NCBI GenBank assembly: GCA_963834945.1
Contig: CAWIDT010000011.1
Coordinates: 310,001-374,000 of the forward strand
Source of the DNA: R-RK-3 sp963834945
Lineage (GTDB): Bacteria; Pseudomonadota; Alphaproteobacteria; Rhizobiales; Rhodomicrobiaceae
Direction of reading: 5' to 3'
Length of the DNA stretch: 64,000 bases
Shown here piece by piece: positions 56,816 through 64,000 of this stretch (its first letter is position 1; every line of letters begins with the position of its first letter). The translations under genes and the position numbers were made by a program. Under the pieces are notes generated by a model. The model searched no databases and was not told the DNA's origin. It saw nothing but the letters and a program-made list of their open reading frames with translations.

Positions 56816-57565
56816 AACTGGCTGGAAAATGCGTCCTCGTCACCGGAGGCACGCGCGGCATCGGCAAGGCGCTGGTGCGAGAAGCTGGCGGCAGAAGGGG
56901 CGAACGTCGCATTCAGCTACGTCTCGAACGCCGAGCAAGCCGGCGAGATCGAGGCGGCGCTCGCCGGCAGTCCCGGCCGCGTCCTTGCGATGCGATCCGA
57001 CGTGCGGGACCGCGCCGAGGTGGACGCTTTCGTGGCGCGGACGGCAGCCGAGTTCGGCCGCATCGACATCGCGGTCAACAACGCGCATCAGGCCTATGAA
57101 GGCCGCGCTTTCGCCGATGCCGGTTGGGAGGATTTTCAGCGCGAGATCGATACGCTGGTCAAGGGGCCGTTCAACGTCACGCAGGCCTGTCTGCCGCATA
57201 TGAAGGCGCAAGGCGATGGCACCATCATCAATATCGGTTCGACCATGGCGCTGGCGCCGCGCGCCAGACACGCATTTTACGTGACGGCGAAATGCGCCCT
57301 GACGGGCATGACGCAAGCGATGGCGCTGGAACTTGGCCGCTTCGGCATTCGCGTCAATATGGTGACGCCGGGGCCGCTCGCGACGGATCACAATGCCGGC
57401 TATCCGGCGGAGGTGATGCAGCGCCTGAACGACGAAACCCCGCTGCATGGCCGCATCGCCACTGTTGTCGAAGTCGCCGATGCCATCATGTTGCTGTGCA
57501 TGGATGAAGCCCGCGCCATAACGGGTGCCAACGTTCTCGCCTCGGCCGGTTTCGCGATCGCCTGA
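56812..57565 (+). pseudogene. Short-chain dehydrogenase/reductase gene with a frameshift
   Basis: The 5' end (from 56812) encodes CVLVTGGTRGIGKALV, the NAD(P)-binding SDR start, then the frame is lost. The next frame takes over near 56876 with EKLAAEGANVAFSYVSNAEQ and continues to 57565 through VNNAHQA, INIGSTMALA, and the catalytic FYVTAKCALTGM (YxxxK). One extra base at about 56875-56884 explains the break; without it the protein would be about 250 residues and complete. Either a real mutation or a sequencing error. It sits in the middle of the operon with overlapping start, so it should belong to the same pathway. Confidence 0.8.
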
Positions 57566-57645
57566 CGGCAGGGCCGAGCTTGGCCCCGTACGAGTTCACC
57601 TTTTATCGCCGCAAGAGGGGCCACCGGACCGGCGGCTTGAACACC

Positions 57646-58428
57646 ATGCCCACCTGCGCACCCGCCCGTATGAGCCTCATCGCGCTCGAAGGCATTCCGC
57701 TCATCGAGCCGGGCGACGATCTTTGCCGCATCATCGGCGACGCGCTTCGCCGCGCTGAGATCTCGCTTCAGAATGATGACATCCTGGTCGTCGCCCAAAA
57801 GGTCGTCTCGAAGGCCGAAGGCCGCATTGTCGAGCTTTCGACTATCGTCCCATCGCCTGCTGCCCTGAAATGTGCCCAAATGGTGAATAAGGATGCTCGC
57901 CACGTGGAGGTCGTGCTTCGGGAGAGTGAAGAAGTCCTGAAGCTGGCCGCCAATGCGCTGATCACCGTTCACAGGCTGGGGTTCGTCATGGCGAATGCGG
58001 GCGTCGATCAATCCAATGTCGACCAGGGCGGCACGCAGGATGGAACCGTGCTGTTGCTGCCGAAAGATCCCGATGGGAGTGCGGCGGCGCTGAAAGCCTC
58101 CATCGAGGCCGAGTGGGGCGTTAGAATCGGCGTGGTTATCAGCGACAGTTTCGGCCGTCCCTGGCGCAAGGGGGTGACCGGCGTGGCGCTCGGTGCGGCG
58201 GGGGTGCCTTCACTGCGCGATCTGGTGGGCGAGCCCGATCTGTTCGACCGCAAGCTGCGCGTCAGCGAGCACGCCGCCGCCGATGACATCGCCGCCGCGG
58301 CATCGCTGCTGATGGGCCAGGGCGCGGAGGGGCTGCCGGTGGTCCTTATTCGGGGGCTTCGCTATGACGCACCCGATCTTCCTGCCAGCGCGTTGCTTCG
58401 GTCCAAGCATCAGGATTTGTTCCGGTGA
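57646..58428 (+). CDS. cofE: Coenzyme F420-0:L-glutamate ligase
   Basis: CofE adds gamma-linked glutamates to F420-0. The 260-residue protein shows LIALEGIPLIEPGDDL, DDILVVAQKVVSKAEGRIVE, GFVMANAGVDQSNVDQ, and ISDSFGRPWRKGVTGVALG, the defining CofE motifs. It is the stand-alone archaeal type, without the nitroreductase-like C-terminal domain of actinobacterial FbiB. ATG 57646 is chosen; ATG 57670 (MSLIALEG) is an equally plausible start. It overlaps cofD by four bases. Confidence 0.95.
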   Translation: MPTCAPARMSLIALEGIPLIEPGDDLCRIIGDALRRAEISLQNDDILVVAQKVVSKAEGRIVELSTIVPSPAALKCAQMVNKDARHVEVVLRESEEVLKLAANALITVHRLGFVMANAGVDQSNVDQGGTQDGTVLLLPKDPDGSAAALKASIEAEWGVRIGVVISDSFGRPWRKGVTGVALGAAGVPSLRDLVGEPDLFDRKLRVSEHAAADDIAAAASLLMGQGAEGLPVVLIRGLRYDAPDLPASALLRSKHQDLFR

Positions 58429-59459
58429 CCGGGCCGGTCGCTGCATTTCCGCCTCGGCCGCGCCAGGTCGAGGCGACCGTGGTCGCGCTATGCGGCGGCG
58501 TCGGCGGCGCGAAGCTGGCGCATGGGCTGTATCAGGTGCTCCCACCCGGCGCACTGACGGTGGTCACCAACACCGGCGACGATTTCCAGCATCTTGGCCT
58601 GCATATTTCGCCCGATCTCGACACCGTGCTCTACACGCTGGGCGGCCGCGCCGACCAGGAGCGCGGCTGGGGCCGGGCGAACGAGACGTGGCACTTCATG
58701 AACGCGCTCGGCGAAATCGGCGGAGACCAGTGGTTCAATATCGGCGACCTCGATCTGGCCATGCATGTCGAGCGCACCTATTGGATGCAGTGGCGGCGCA
58801 AGCCGCTCTCGGCCTTTGCCGAGCATGTGGCGGCAAAATTCGGCATCGCCGCCCGCATCGCACCGATGACGGACGATATGGTGGCGACCTGGATCTCCAC
58901 GGAAAAGGGCCTGATGCCGTTCCAGCATTATTTCGTCAAGGAGCGTTGCGAACCGGCCGTCACGGCAGTGCATTTCGAAGCGGCGGCCCATGCCTCCGTT
59001 CCGCCAGCGGTGCAAGACGCTTTACGCGATCCGCGTCTCCAGGCGATCGTCATCTGCCCTTCCAATCCGTATCTGAGCATTGACCCGATCCTCGCCATTC
59101 CCGGCATGCGCACGCTGATCGCGGAGGCGGGTCGTCCCGTGGTTGCCGTTTCGCCGATCATTGCAGGCGGCGCGGTGAAGGGGCCGGCCGCCAAGATCAT
59201 GAATGAGCTTGCGATCCCGGTTTCGTGGACGTCTATCGCCAGCCATTACGCGGGCTTGGCGCAAGGGCTGCTGATCGATCAGGGCGATCATAAAGGCGAT
59301 GAGGAATATCCCCTATTGGTTGAATCGACATCTATCGTCATGAAAACACTTGAAGAACGCCGCCGACTAGCGGACACTGTACTCAGCTTCGCTGGGCGCT
59401 TGCGGGCGGGAACGCTGGACGCAGGGGCGTCGTCGCAGGAGCCTTTTAATAGGATGTAA
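58425..59459 (+). CDS. cofD: 2-phospho-L-lactate (or phosphoenolpyruvate) transferase CofD/FbiA
   Basis: CofD transfers the phospho-lactyl or enolpyruvyl moiety from the guanylated precursor to FO, giving F420-0 or its dehydro form. The 344-residue product has VVALCGGVGGAKLAHGLYQ, VVTNTGDDFQHLGLHISPDL, WFNIGDLDLAMHVERT, and ICPSNPYLSIDPILAI, all family signatures. Start codon GTG, overlapping cofE. One base separates it from cofC. Confidence 0.96.
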   Translation: MTGPVAAFPPRPRQVEATVVALCGGVGGAKLAHGLYQVLPPGALTVVTNTGDDFQHLGLHISPDLDTVLYTLGGRADQERGWGRANETWHFMNALGEIGGDQWFNIGDLDLAMHVERTYWMQWRRKPLSAFAEHVAAKFGIAARIAPMTDDMVATWISTEKGLMPFQHYFVKERCEPAVTAVHFEAAAHASVPPAVQDALRDPRLQAIVICPSNPYLSIDPILAIPGMRTLIAEAGRPVVAVSPIIAGGAVKGPAAKIMNELAIPVSWTSIASHYAGLAQGLLIDQGDHKGDEEYPLLVESTSIVMKTLEERRRLADTVLSFAGRLRAGTLDAGASSQEPFNRM

Positions 59460-59460
59460 C

Positions 59461-60150
59461 ATGCGTCGAAACGGCTTCTATGCCGTAATCCCGGTCAAGT
59501 CATTCGCCTATGCGAAGCAGCGTCTGGCGCCTGTCCTGAGCAGCACCGAACGCGCTAAACTGGCCCGCCTCATGTTTCAAGATGTGCTCGAAGCGATAGG
59601 GCGTTGCCGCGCGTTGCGAGGCTGTCTGGTGGTCACCGCCGACAGGCAAGCGGCGGCACTCGCGCATGCCGCAGGTGCGCAAGTGCTTGACGAAATTAGT
59701 GATTTCGGATTTTCCGCTGCGGTGAGTTGCGCGGCCGCTTCGCTGCCGCCCGATGCGGGAATGATCGTCGTGCCGACGGATATTCCCCATATCAGCGAAG
59801 CGCTCATCGACCGGATTGCCGCCCTCACGCCATCGCCGGGGGTCGCGCTCGCACCCGCGACATCCGACGGCGGCACCAACATTCTGGCGATGCGCCCGGC
59901 TACATTGCTGTCACCACAATTCGGCCGGAGCAGCTTTGCGCGGCATCGGAACGCCGCATCGGCTGCGGGGCTCACGCCGGTCATCTGGCCTTCCGCCGAG
60001 GCCGGGCACGACCTGGACACGCCCGCCGATCTGCCGGGCTTTTTGGCTCTGCGTTCGGCGACCCGCGCGCATCGTTTTCTGGCGAGCCTCGATCTGCCGG
60101 GGCGTGCCGAGCGCGATCGGGGGCGTGATTTCGTGCTGGCGGCGCTATGA
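59461..60150 (+). CDS. cofC: 2-phospho-L-lactate (or PEP) guanylyltransferase CofC/FbiD
   Basis: CofC activates 2-phospholactate, PEP or 3-phosphoglycerate with GTP for CofD. The 229-residue nucleotidyltransferase has AVIPVKSFAYAKQRLAPVLS, VVPTDIPHISEALIDRI, APATSDGGTNILAMRP, and SAEAGHDLDTPADLPGFL. AGGA lies 9 bp upstream of the ATG in the end of cofD. Which phospho-acid it prefers cannot be told by eye. It overlaps fbiC by four bases. Confidence 0.93.
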   Translation: MRRNGFYAVIPVKSFAYAKQRLAPVLSSTERAKLARLMFQDVLEAIGRCRALRGCLVVTADRQAAALAHAAGAQVLDEISDFGFSAAVSCAAASLPPDAGMIVVPTDIPHISEALIDRIAALTPSPGVALAPATSDGGTNILAMRPATLLSPQFGRSSFARHRNAASAAGLTPVIWPSAEAGHDLDTPADLPGFLALRSATRAHRFLASLDLPGRAERDRGRDFVLAAL

Positions 60151-62510
60151 CACGCGCGCTTCCGTTGGCGTCGTTACGGGACGGCTTCCGGCTCGGTGAG
60201 GCGGCCGCCGTCGGCCTCGCCGCCTGCAGCGATCTTGAGACTTTGATGAATGCCGCCGCCGTCCGGCGCGATCTCTCCCACGGCGACGCCATATCGTTTT
60301 CACCCAAGGCATTTATCCCGCTCACCAAATTGTGTCGCGACGTCTGCCACTATTGCGTGTTCGCGCAGCAGCCTCGCGCCGGCCAGCGCGCCTTCCTTAC
60401 GATTGACCACGTTCTCGCCATCGCAGCTGCGGCCAAGGCGGCGGGCTGCCACGAAGCTTTGTTCACCCTGGGCGACAAACCGGAACTTCGCTACCGCGCG
60501 GCCCGTGATGAACTCGCGGAAATGGGCCACGAAACGACGCTGTCCTATCTTGCCGAAGCCGCCGAGGCGGTTCTGCGCGAAACGGGGCTGTTTCCGCATC
60601 TCAATGCGGGCGTTATGTCAGCCGGCGAGCTGGCGGCGCTGCGCAGGGTCTCGTTTTCGCAAGGGCTCATGCTGGAAACCGCATCTAAGCGGCTTGCGGA
60701 GAAAGGCGGCCCGCATTTCGGCTCACCGGACAAGGCGCCCGATATTCGCATTGCGGCGATCAGGGCGGCGGGCGAGGCGGCGGTCCCGTTCACCAGCGGC
60801 TTGCTCATCGGCATTGGCGAGACCCGCAGGGAGCGCATCGAAACGCTGCTGGCGCTGCGCGATCTGAACGATGAATACGGGCATATTCAGGAAATCATTA
60901 TCCAGAATTTTGCCCCCAAGGCCGGGACGCGGATGGCGAACAGTCCTGCGCCCTCGCTGCAGGAGCATCTTTGGACGATAGCGGCGGCGCGGCTCATCTT
61001 CGATCCGGACATGAATATCCAGGCGCCGCCAAATCTCAGCGCCGGACGCCTTGGCGATCTGGTTCGTGCGGGGATCAACGATTGGGGCGGCGTTTCGCCC
61101 GTAACCCCCGATCATGTAAACCCCGAGGCGCCCTGGCCGCATTTCGAGACACTACGGCGGGAAACCGAGGCGGAGGGTAAACGCCTGGCGGCCCGGCTGC
61201 CGATTTACCCGCGTTACATCAGCGATATGGAGCGGTGGGTCGACCCGGGTCTGCGGCCCCAGCTGCTTCGCGGCATCGATGCGGAAGGATGGCCGCGCTC
61301 GGATGATTGGGCGCCGGGCGCCGTCACAGCCCTGCCCGCGGCGGACCTTGCCCATATCTGCAACGCTCCGGCACTGCGCCGCGACATCCACCACATCACG
61401 GGCAAGGCGGCGCTCGGCCGTGCTTTGACCGAGGCCGAAATCATAAGCCTGTTCGGCGCGCGCGGCGCGGATTTCTCGTCCGTCTGCGCGGCGGCGGACG
61501 AATTGCGACAAAGCGTGAACGGCAATCGTGCGACTTACGTCGTGACGCGGAATATCAACTACACCAATATCTGCGGACTGAGATGCCAATTCTGCGCCTT
61601 TGCCAAGGGCAAGACCGCCGAACATCTGCGCGGCAAGCCCTATGATCTGCCGCTCGGCGAAATCGGCCAGCGTGCACAGGAAGCGTGGCTGCGCGGGGCC
61701 ACGGAAGTGTGCATGCAGGGCGGCATCCACCCGTCCTACAGCGGAGCGACCTACCTCGATATCCTCCGTACGGTGAAGGCCGTCGTGCCGGAGATGCATA
61801 TCCATGCGTTCTCGCCGCTCGAAGTGCATCAGGGCGCGGCAACGCTGGGCATGCCGCTGGGCGACTATCTGGGCGCGCTCAAGGCGGCCGGCCTCGGCAG
61901 CTTGCCTGGCACCGCCGCCGAAATCCTCGACGATGAGGTGCGTGCCACACTGTGCCCCGACAAGATCGGCACCGCGCGCTGGCTGGAGGTGATGCGCGCC
62001 GCGCATGCCGCCGGATTGCGCTCGACCGCCACCATCATGTTCGGCCATATCGACCGGCATGAGCATTGGGCGCGCCACCTGTTGCGCATCAGGCGTTTGC
62101 AGCAGGAGACGGGCGGCTTCACCGAAATGGTGCCCTTGCCCTTCGTGCATATGGAGGCGCCGATCTACCTGAAAGGACGGGCGCGGCGCGGGCCGACATT
62201 CCGCGAAGCGGTGTTGATGCACGCCGTCAGCCGATTGGTGCTGCATTCGTTCATTTGGAACATCCAAGCTTCATGGGTGAAGATGGGTCCGGATGGCATG
62301 CGCGCCTGCCTGCAAGCCGGTGCAAACGACATGGGCGGGACATTGATGAACGAAACCATCACGCGATCCGCCGGAGCCGCGCACGGGCAGGAAATGACCC
62401 CGGACACGCTGACGGCGATCGGCCATTCGCTTGGCCGGGATGTCGTCCAGCGCGGCACGCTCTATCAGCAGGTGGGATACGTCAGCCGCAATGCGGATGC
62501 GGTCTATTGA
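60147..62510 (+). CDS. fbiC: Bifunctional FO synthase (CofG-CofH fusion, FbiC-like)
   Basis: A 787-residue enzyme that makes FO, the deazaflavin chromophore of F420, from tyrosine and a ribityl-diaminouracil. It is a fusion of two radical-SAM enzymes: the CofG half has the cluster motif CRDVCHYC (Cys63, 67, 70) and the CofH half CGLRCQFC (Cys476, 480, 483). The CofH end carries LVLHSFIWNIQASWVKMGPD and AGANDMGGTLMNETITRSAG. Fused FO synthase is known in actinobacteria and some proteobacteria; archaea use separate proteins. It is the last gene of the operon. Confidence 0.96.
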   Translation: MTRALPLASLRDGFRLGEAAAVGLAACSDLETLMNAAAVRRDLSHGDAISFSPKAFIPLTKLCRDVCHYCVFAQQPRAGQRAFLTIDHVLAIAAAAKAAGCHEALFTLGDKPELRYRAARDELAEMGHETTLSYLAEAAEAVLRETGLFPHLNAGVMSAGELAALRRVSFSQGLMLETASKRLAEKGGPHFGSPDKAPDIRIAAIRAAGEAAVPFTSGLLIGIGETRRERIETLLALRDLNDEYGHIQEIIIQNFAPKAGTRMANSPAPSLQEHLWTIAAARLIFDPDMNIQAPPNLSAGRLGDLVRAGINDWGGVSPVTPDHVNPEAPWPHFETLRRETEAEGKRLAARLPIYPRYISDMERWVDPGLRPQLLRGIDAEGWPRSDDWAPGAVTALPAADLAHICNAPALRRDIHHITGKAALGRALTEAEIISLFGARGADFSSVCAAADELRQSVNGNRATYVVTRNINYTNICGLRCQFCAFAKGKTAEHLRGKPYDLPLGEIGQRAQEAWLRGATEVCMQGGIHPSYSGATYLDILRTVKAVVPEMHIHAFSPLEVHQGAATLGMPLGDYLGALKAAGLGSLPGTAAEILDDEVRATLCPDKIGTARWLEVMRAAHAAGLRSTATIMFGHIDRHEHWARHLLRIRRLQQETGGFTEMVPLPFVHMEAPIYLKGRARRGPTFREAVLMHAVSRLVLHSFIWNIQASWVKMGPDGMRACLQAGANDMGGTLMNETITRSAGAAHGQEMTPDTLTAIGHSLGRDVVQRGTLYQQVGYVSRNADAVY

Positions 62511-62623
62511 TTGAGGCATTCGGGAAAGGCCGGCATCCCTTCTCCCCGGATCGGACTCAAGCTTGTTCGATTTCCGCCGCGGCGCTTGCGGTGCCCAACC
62601 CGACGCGATAGAAGAGGCCCTCC

Positions 62624-62713
62624 GGAGAGGTGCTAGAGTGGTTGAATAGGCCGGTCTCGAAAACCGGAATACGCGCAAGCGTATCGAGGGTTCGAATCCC
62701 TCCCTCTCCGCCA
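62624..62713 (+). tRNA. tRNA-Ser (anticodon CGA)
   Basis: The 90-base sequence has an acceptor stem GGAGAGG/CCTCTCC (62624-62630 with 62703-62709), discriminator G and encoded CCA. The anticodon stem CCGGT/ACCGG encloses CTCGAAA, giving anticodon CGA, which reads UCG. A long variable arm (ACGCGCAAGCGT) marks a class II tRNA, as expected for serine. The T arm reads GAGGGTTCGAATCCCTC. It lies 110 bp after fbiC and borders an AT-richer segment. Confidence 0.95.
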
Positions 62714-62944
62714 GATGGCCCAAAGCGGGAAACGTCTTTTCCACATTACAATTGGTCACGATTGAAGCAGAGCAAGGCTTACCGGCTTGTCTGTCGCTAT
62801 GGATGTCCCGCTCAATCCTAGAGCGTGATGACTGCGCAATGATTGTGATAAAACGCACTATACGCGGCTGTGCCATTGATATTCAACGCAATAATTTTCG
62901 TAAGACGCGAAAATCGCGTTTACCAATCGCTGGATATAACACTC

Positions 62945-63552
62945 GTGGCAACGAAGACGGCAACCCAAATCCTTGGCGCCCAGATCGACCTCGCTGGCGT
63001 GCACGCGATCCGGGCAATGATCTATTACGATCTGCTGTTTTTTTATCGCAGGCCCCCACGCGGGATTACGTCCGCGATGAAATGGACAGGTATTACGAGT
63101 TCTTCCGGTTCGATGAGCATGCCCACCTCACAACGCTGGTGATCTATTTGAACGGGCTGTTTGAGTCCAACAGCAAGTCACTAAATTTTACCAACATCCT
63201 GAAGGCGTACAAAAAAACGTATCCGCGAGCGGGCGTAAAGCGGATTGAATCCAAGCTCAGGACGAACCGCCGTTGGATAAAAAAGTTAATCCAATTGCGA
63301 AACGAGGCCATCGGGCACAAAAGCATGGCCGTTAGTTTCAACGATGCGTTCAGAATTGCAGACCTAAAATACACTAGAATAAGGAAGTTGATTGAGCTCG
63401 CTTTGGAGATCGTCAACACGCTTCTGCGGCAGCGAAAGCGCCCACAGCTCGTATTCTGGGAATATCATCTAAACCACGTTCGCCAGCTATTTACCGACCT
63501 GGGTAGCGTGCTACCGCCCGACCGGCGGAGCGCACTTGAGCCATATTTCTAA
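62945..63552 (+). pseudogene. HEPN-domain (AbiU2-like) protein gene with a -1 frameshift at a T7 run
   Basis: The first part (from GTG 62945, reading ATKTATQILGAQIDLAGVHA) runs in one frame to LLFF at the T7 run 63038-63044; the -1 frame then continues without a break as LSQAPTRDYVRDEMDRYYEF to the stop at 63552. Joined, it would give about 200 residues, mostly helical, with the HEPN-like Rx5H motif RNEAIGH (codons 63298-63318) in the context seen in AbiU2-type HEPN proteins. HEPN domains are often RNases in abortive infection or toxin-antitoxin systems. The GC content is visibly lower than in the flanks, and it follows a tRNA gene. No antitoxin is seen nearby. The family call is tentative. 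Confidence 0.5.
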
Positions 63553-63796
63553 TGATCAGGATAATATCGCTCAGACACTCTACCTGAGACAGATTCGCGT
63601 GTGGGACGCTATTCCAGCGTCGCGTCATAACCGGCATGAGAATACCTGAGCGCGAAGTGATGATCGCCAATAGAATGGTCCAGACCTTCAGCGCCTCGCG
63701 CTTCTCCATGACCACGGCGGAGTGAAATGCGACCGCCGCGGCGAGGAATCAGCGCGAAAGGCCGAGTTCGACAATCACAGCAGCTAAGCCTTTTGG

Positions 63797-64000
63797 CTAT
63801 TTTGGCTGGGCGTTCGCTTCGGCTTCGCTGCCGCGCCACACGCCCTGCTTCTTCAAGCTATCCGCGACTTCGCGCGGCATGTATTTTTCATCGTGCTTTG
63901 CCAGCACCGTATCGGCGATGAAGCGGCCGGAGGAATCGAGCTTGCCTTCGGCGACGACACCCTGCCCTTCCCGGAAGAGGTCCGGCAGCAAGCCGCTATA
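63797..64000 (-). CDS. ccmE: Cytochrome c maturation protein CcmE, C-terminal part (5' end outside window)
   Basis: The last 67 residues of CcmE, the periplasmic haem chaperone that takes haem from CcmC and passes it to CcmF/H. The visible part reads LPDLFREGQGVVAEGKLDSS, FIADTVLAKHDEKYMPREVA and ends SEAEANAQPK. The histidine in VLAKHDEKYMP corresponds to the haem-attaching residue of E. coli CcmE. The rest, with its membrane anchor, lies beyond the window on the minus strand. The 244 bp before it (63553-63796) hold no supported gene. Confidence 0.93.
   Translation of the reverse strand, partial: YSGLLPDLFREGQGVVAEGKLDSSGRFIADTVLAKHDEKYMPREVADSLKKQGVWRGSEAEANAQPK

Overview
The window looks like a chromosomal segment of an alphaproteobacterium, most likely in the order Hyphomicrobiales (Rhizobiales). 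Reasons: most of it is GC-rich; the order pcm - tolC - popZ - valS (32-36 kb) is, from memory, typical of that order; short mosaic palindromic repeats resembling rhizobial intergenic elements occur three times; and a type III secretion block has the rhizobial order sctJ-K-L-N-O-Q. I cannot name a genus.

Layout. 0-9 kb: end of an ammonium transporter, a malyl-CoA-lyase-like enzyme, hspQ, a rhomboid protease, glmM, folP, and a FecCD-type permease/ATPase pair without a visible binding protein. 9-15.6 kb: a one-chain 5-oxoprolinase and an ECF sigma factor coupled to a membrane-anchored von Willebrand A protein. 15.8-26 kb: two divergent type III secretion operons, sctJKLNOQ on the minus strand and TPR protein - sctV - secretin - CpaD-like lipoprotein on the plus strand. 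The secretin and the lipoprotein resemble Tad-pilus parts (CpaC/RcpA and CpaD), not a classical SctC. Export-gate, needle and translocon genes are not in the window. 26-46.5 kb: mostly housekeeping genes (a Sel1-repeat protein, ilvD, valS, popZ, tolC, pcm, htrA, uvrD/pcrA, a DUF3754 protein, prmA, an aminopeptidase P, a phosphoesterase and a lipid kinase). Here valS is split by a segment carrying in-frame stops.

46.5-62.5 kb is the most striking part: a MarR regulator divergent from a tightly packed 12-gene plus-strand run. It encodes a luciferase-like (LLM) oxidoreductase, a PanE-like reductase, HyuA and HyuB (hydantoinase/oxoprolinase subunits), a complete Rbs-type ABC importer, a frameshifted SDR, and then the dedicated coenzyme F420 genes cofE, cofD, cofC and fbiC. 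I read this as a substrate-induced catabolic operon that imports a small, possibly cyclic amide-like compound, processes it with a probable F420-dependent oxidoreductase and an ATP-dependent amidohydrolase, and makes the cofactor from the same transcript. The substrate is unknown. A perfect inverted repeat between marR and the operon is a candidate operator.

62.6-64 kb: tRNA-Ser(CGA) followed by an AT-richer, frameshifted HEPN-like gene, which looks like a small acquired segment, and the 3' part of ccmE running off the window.
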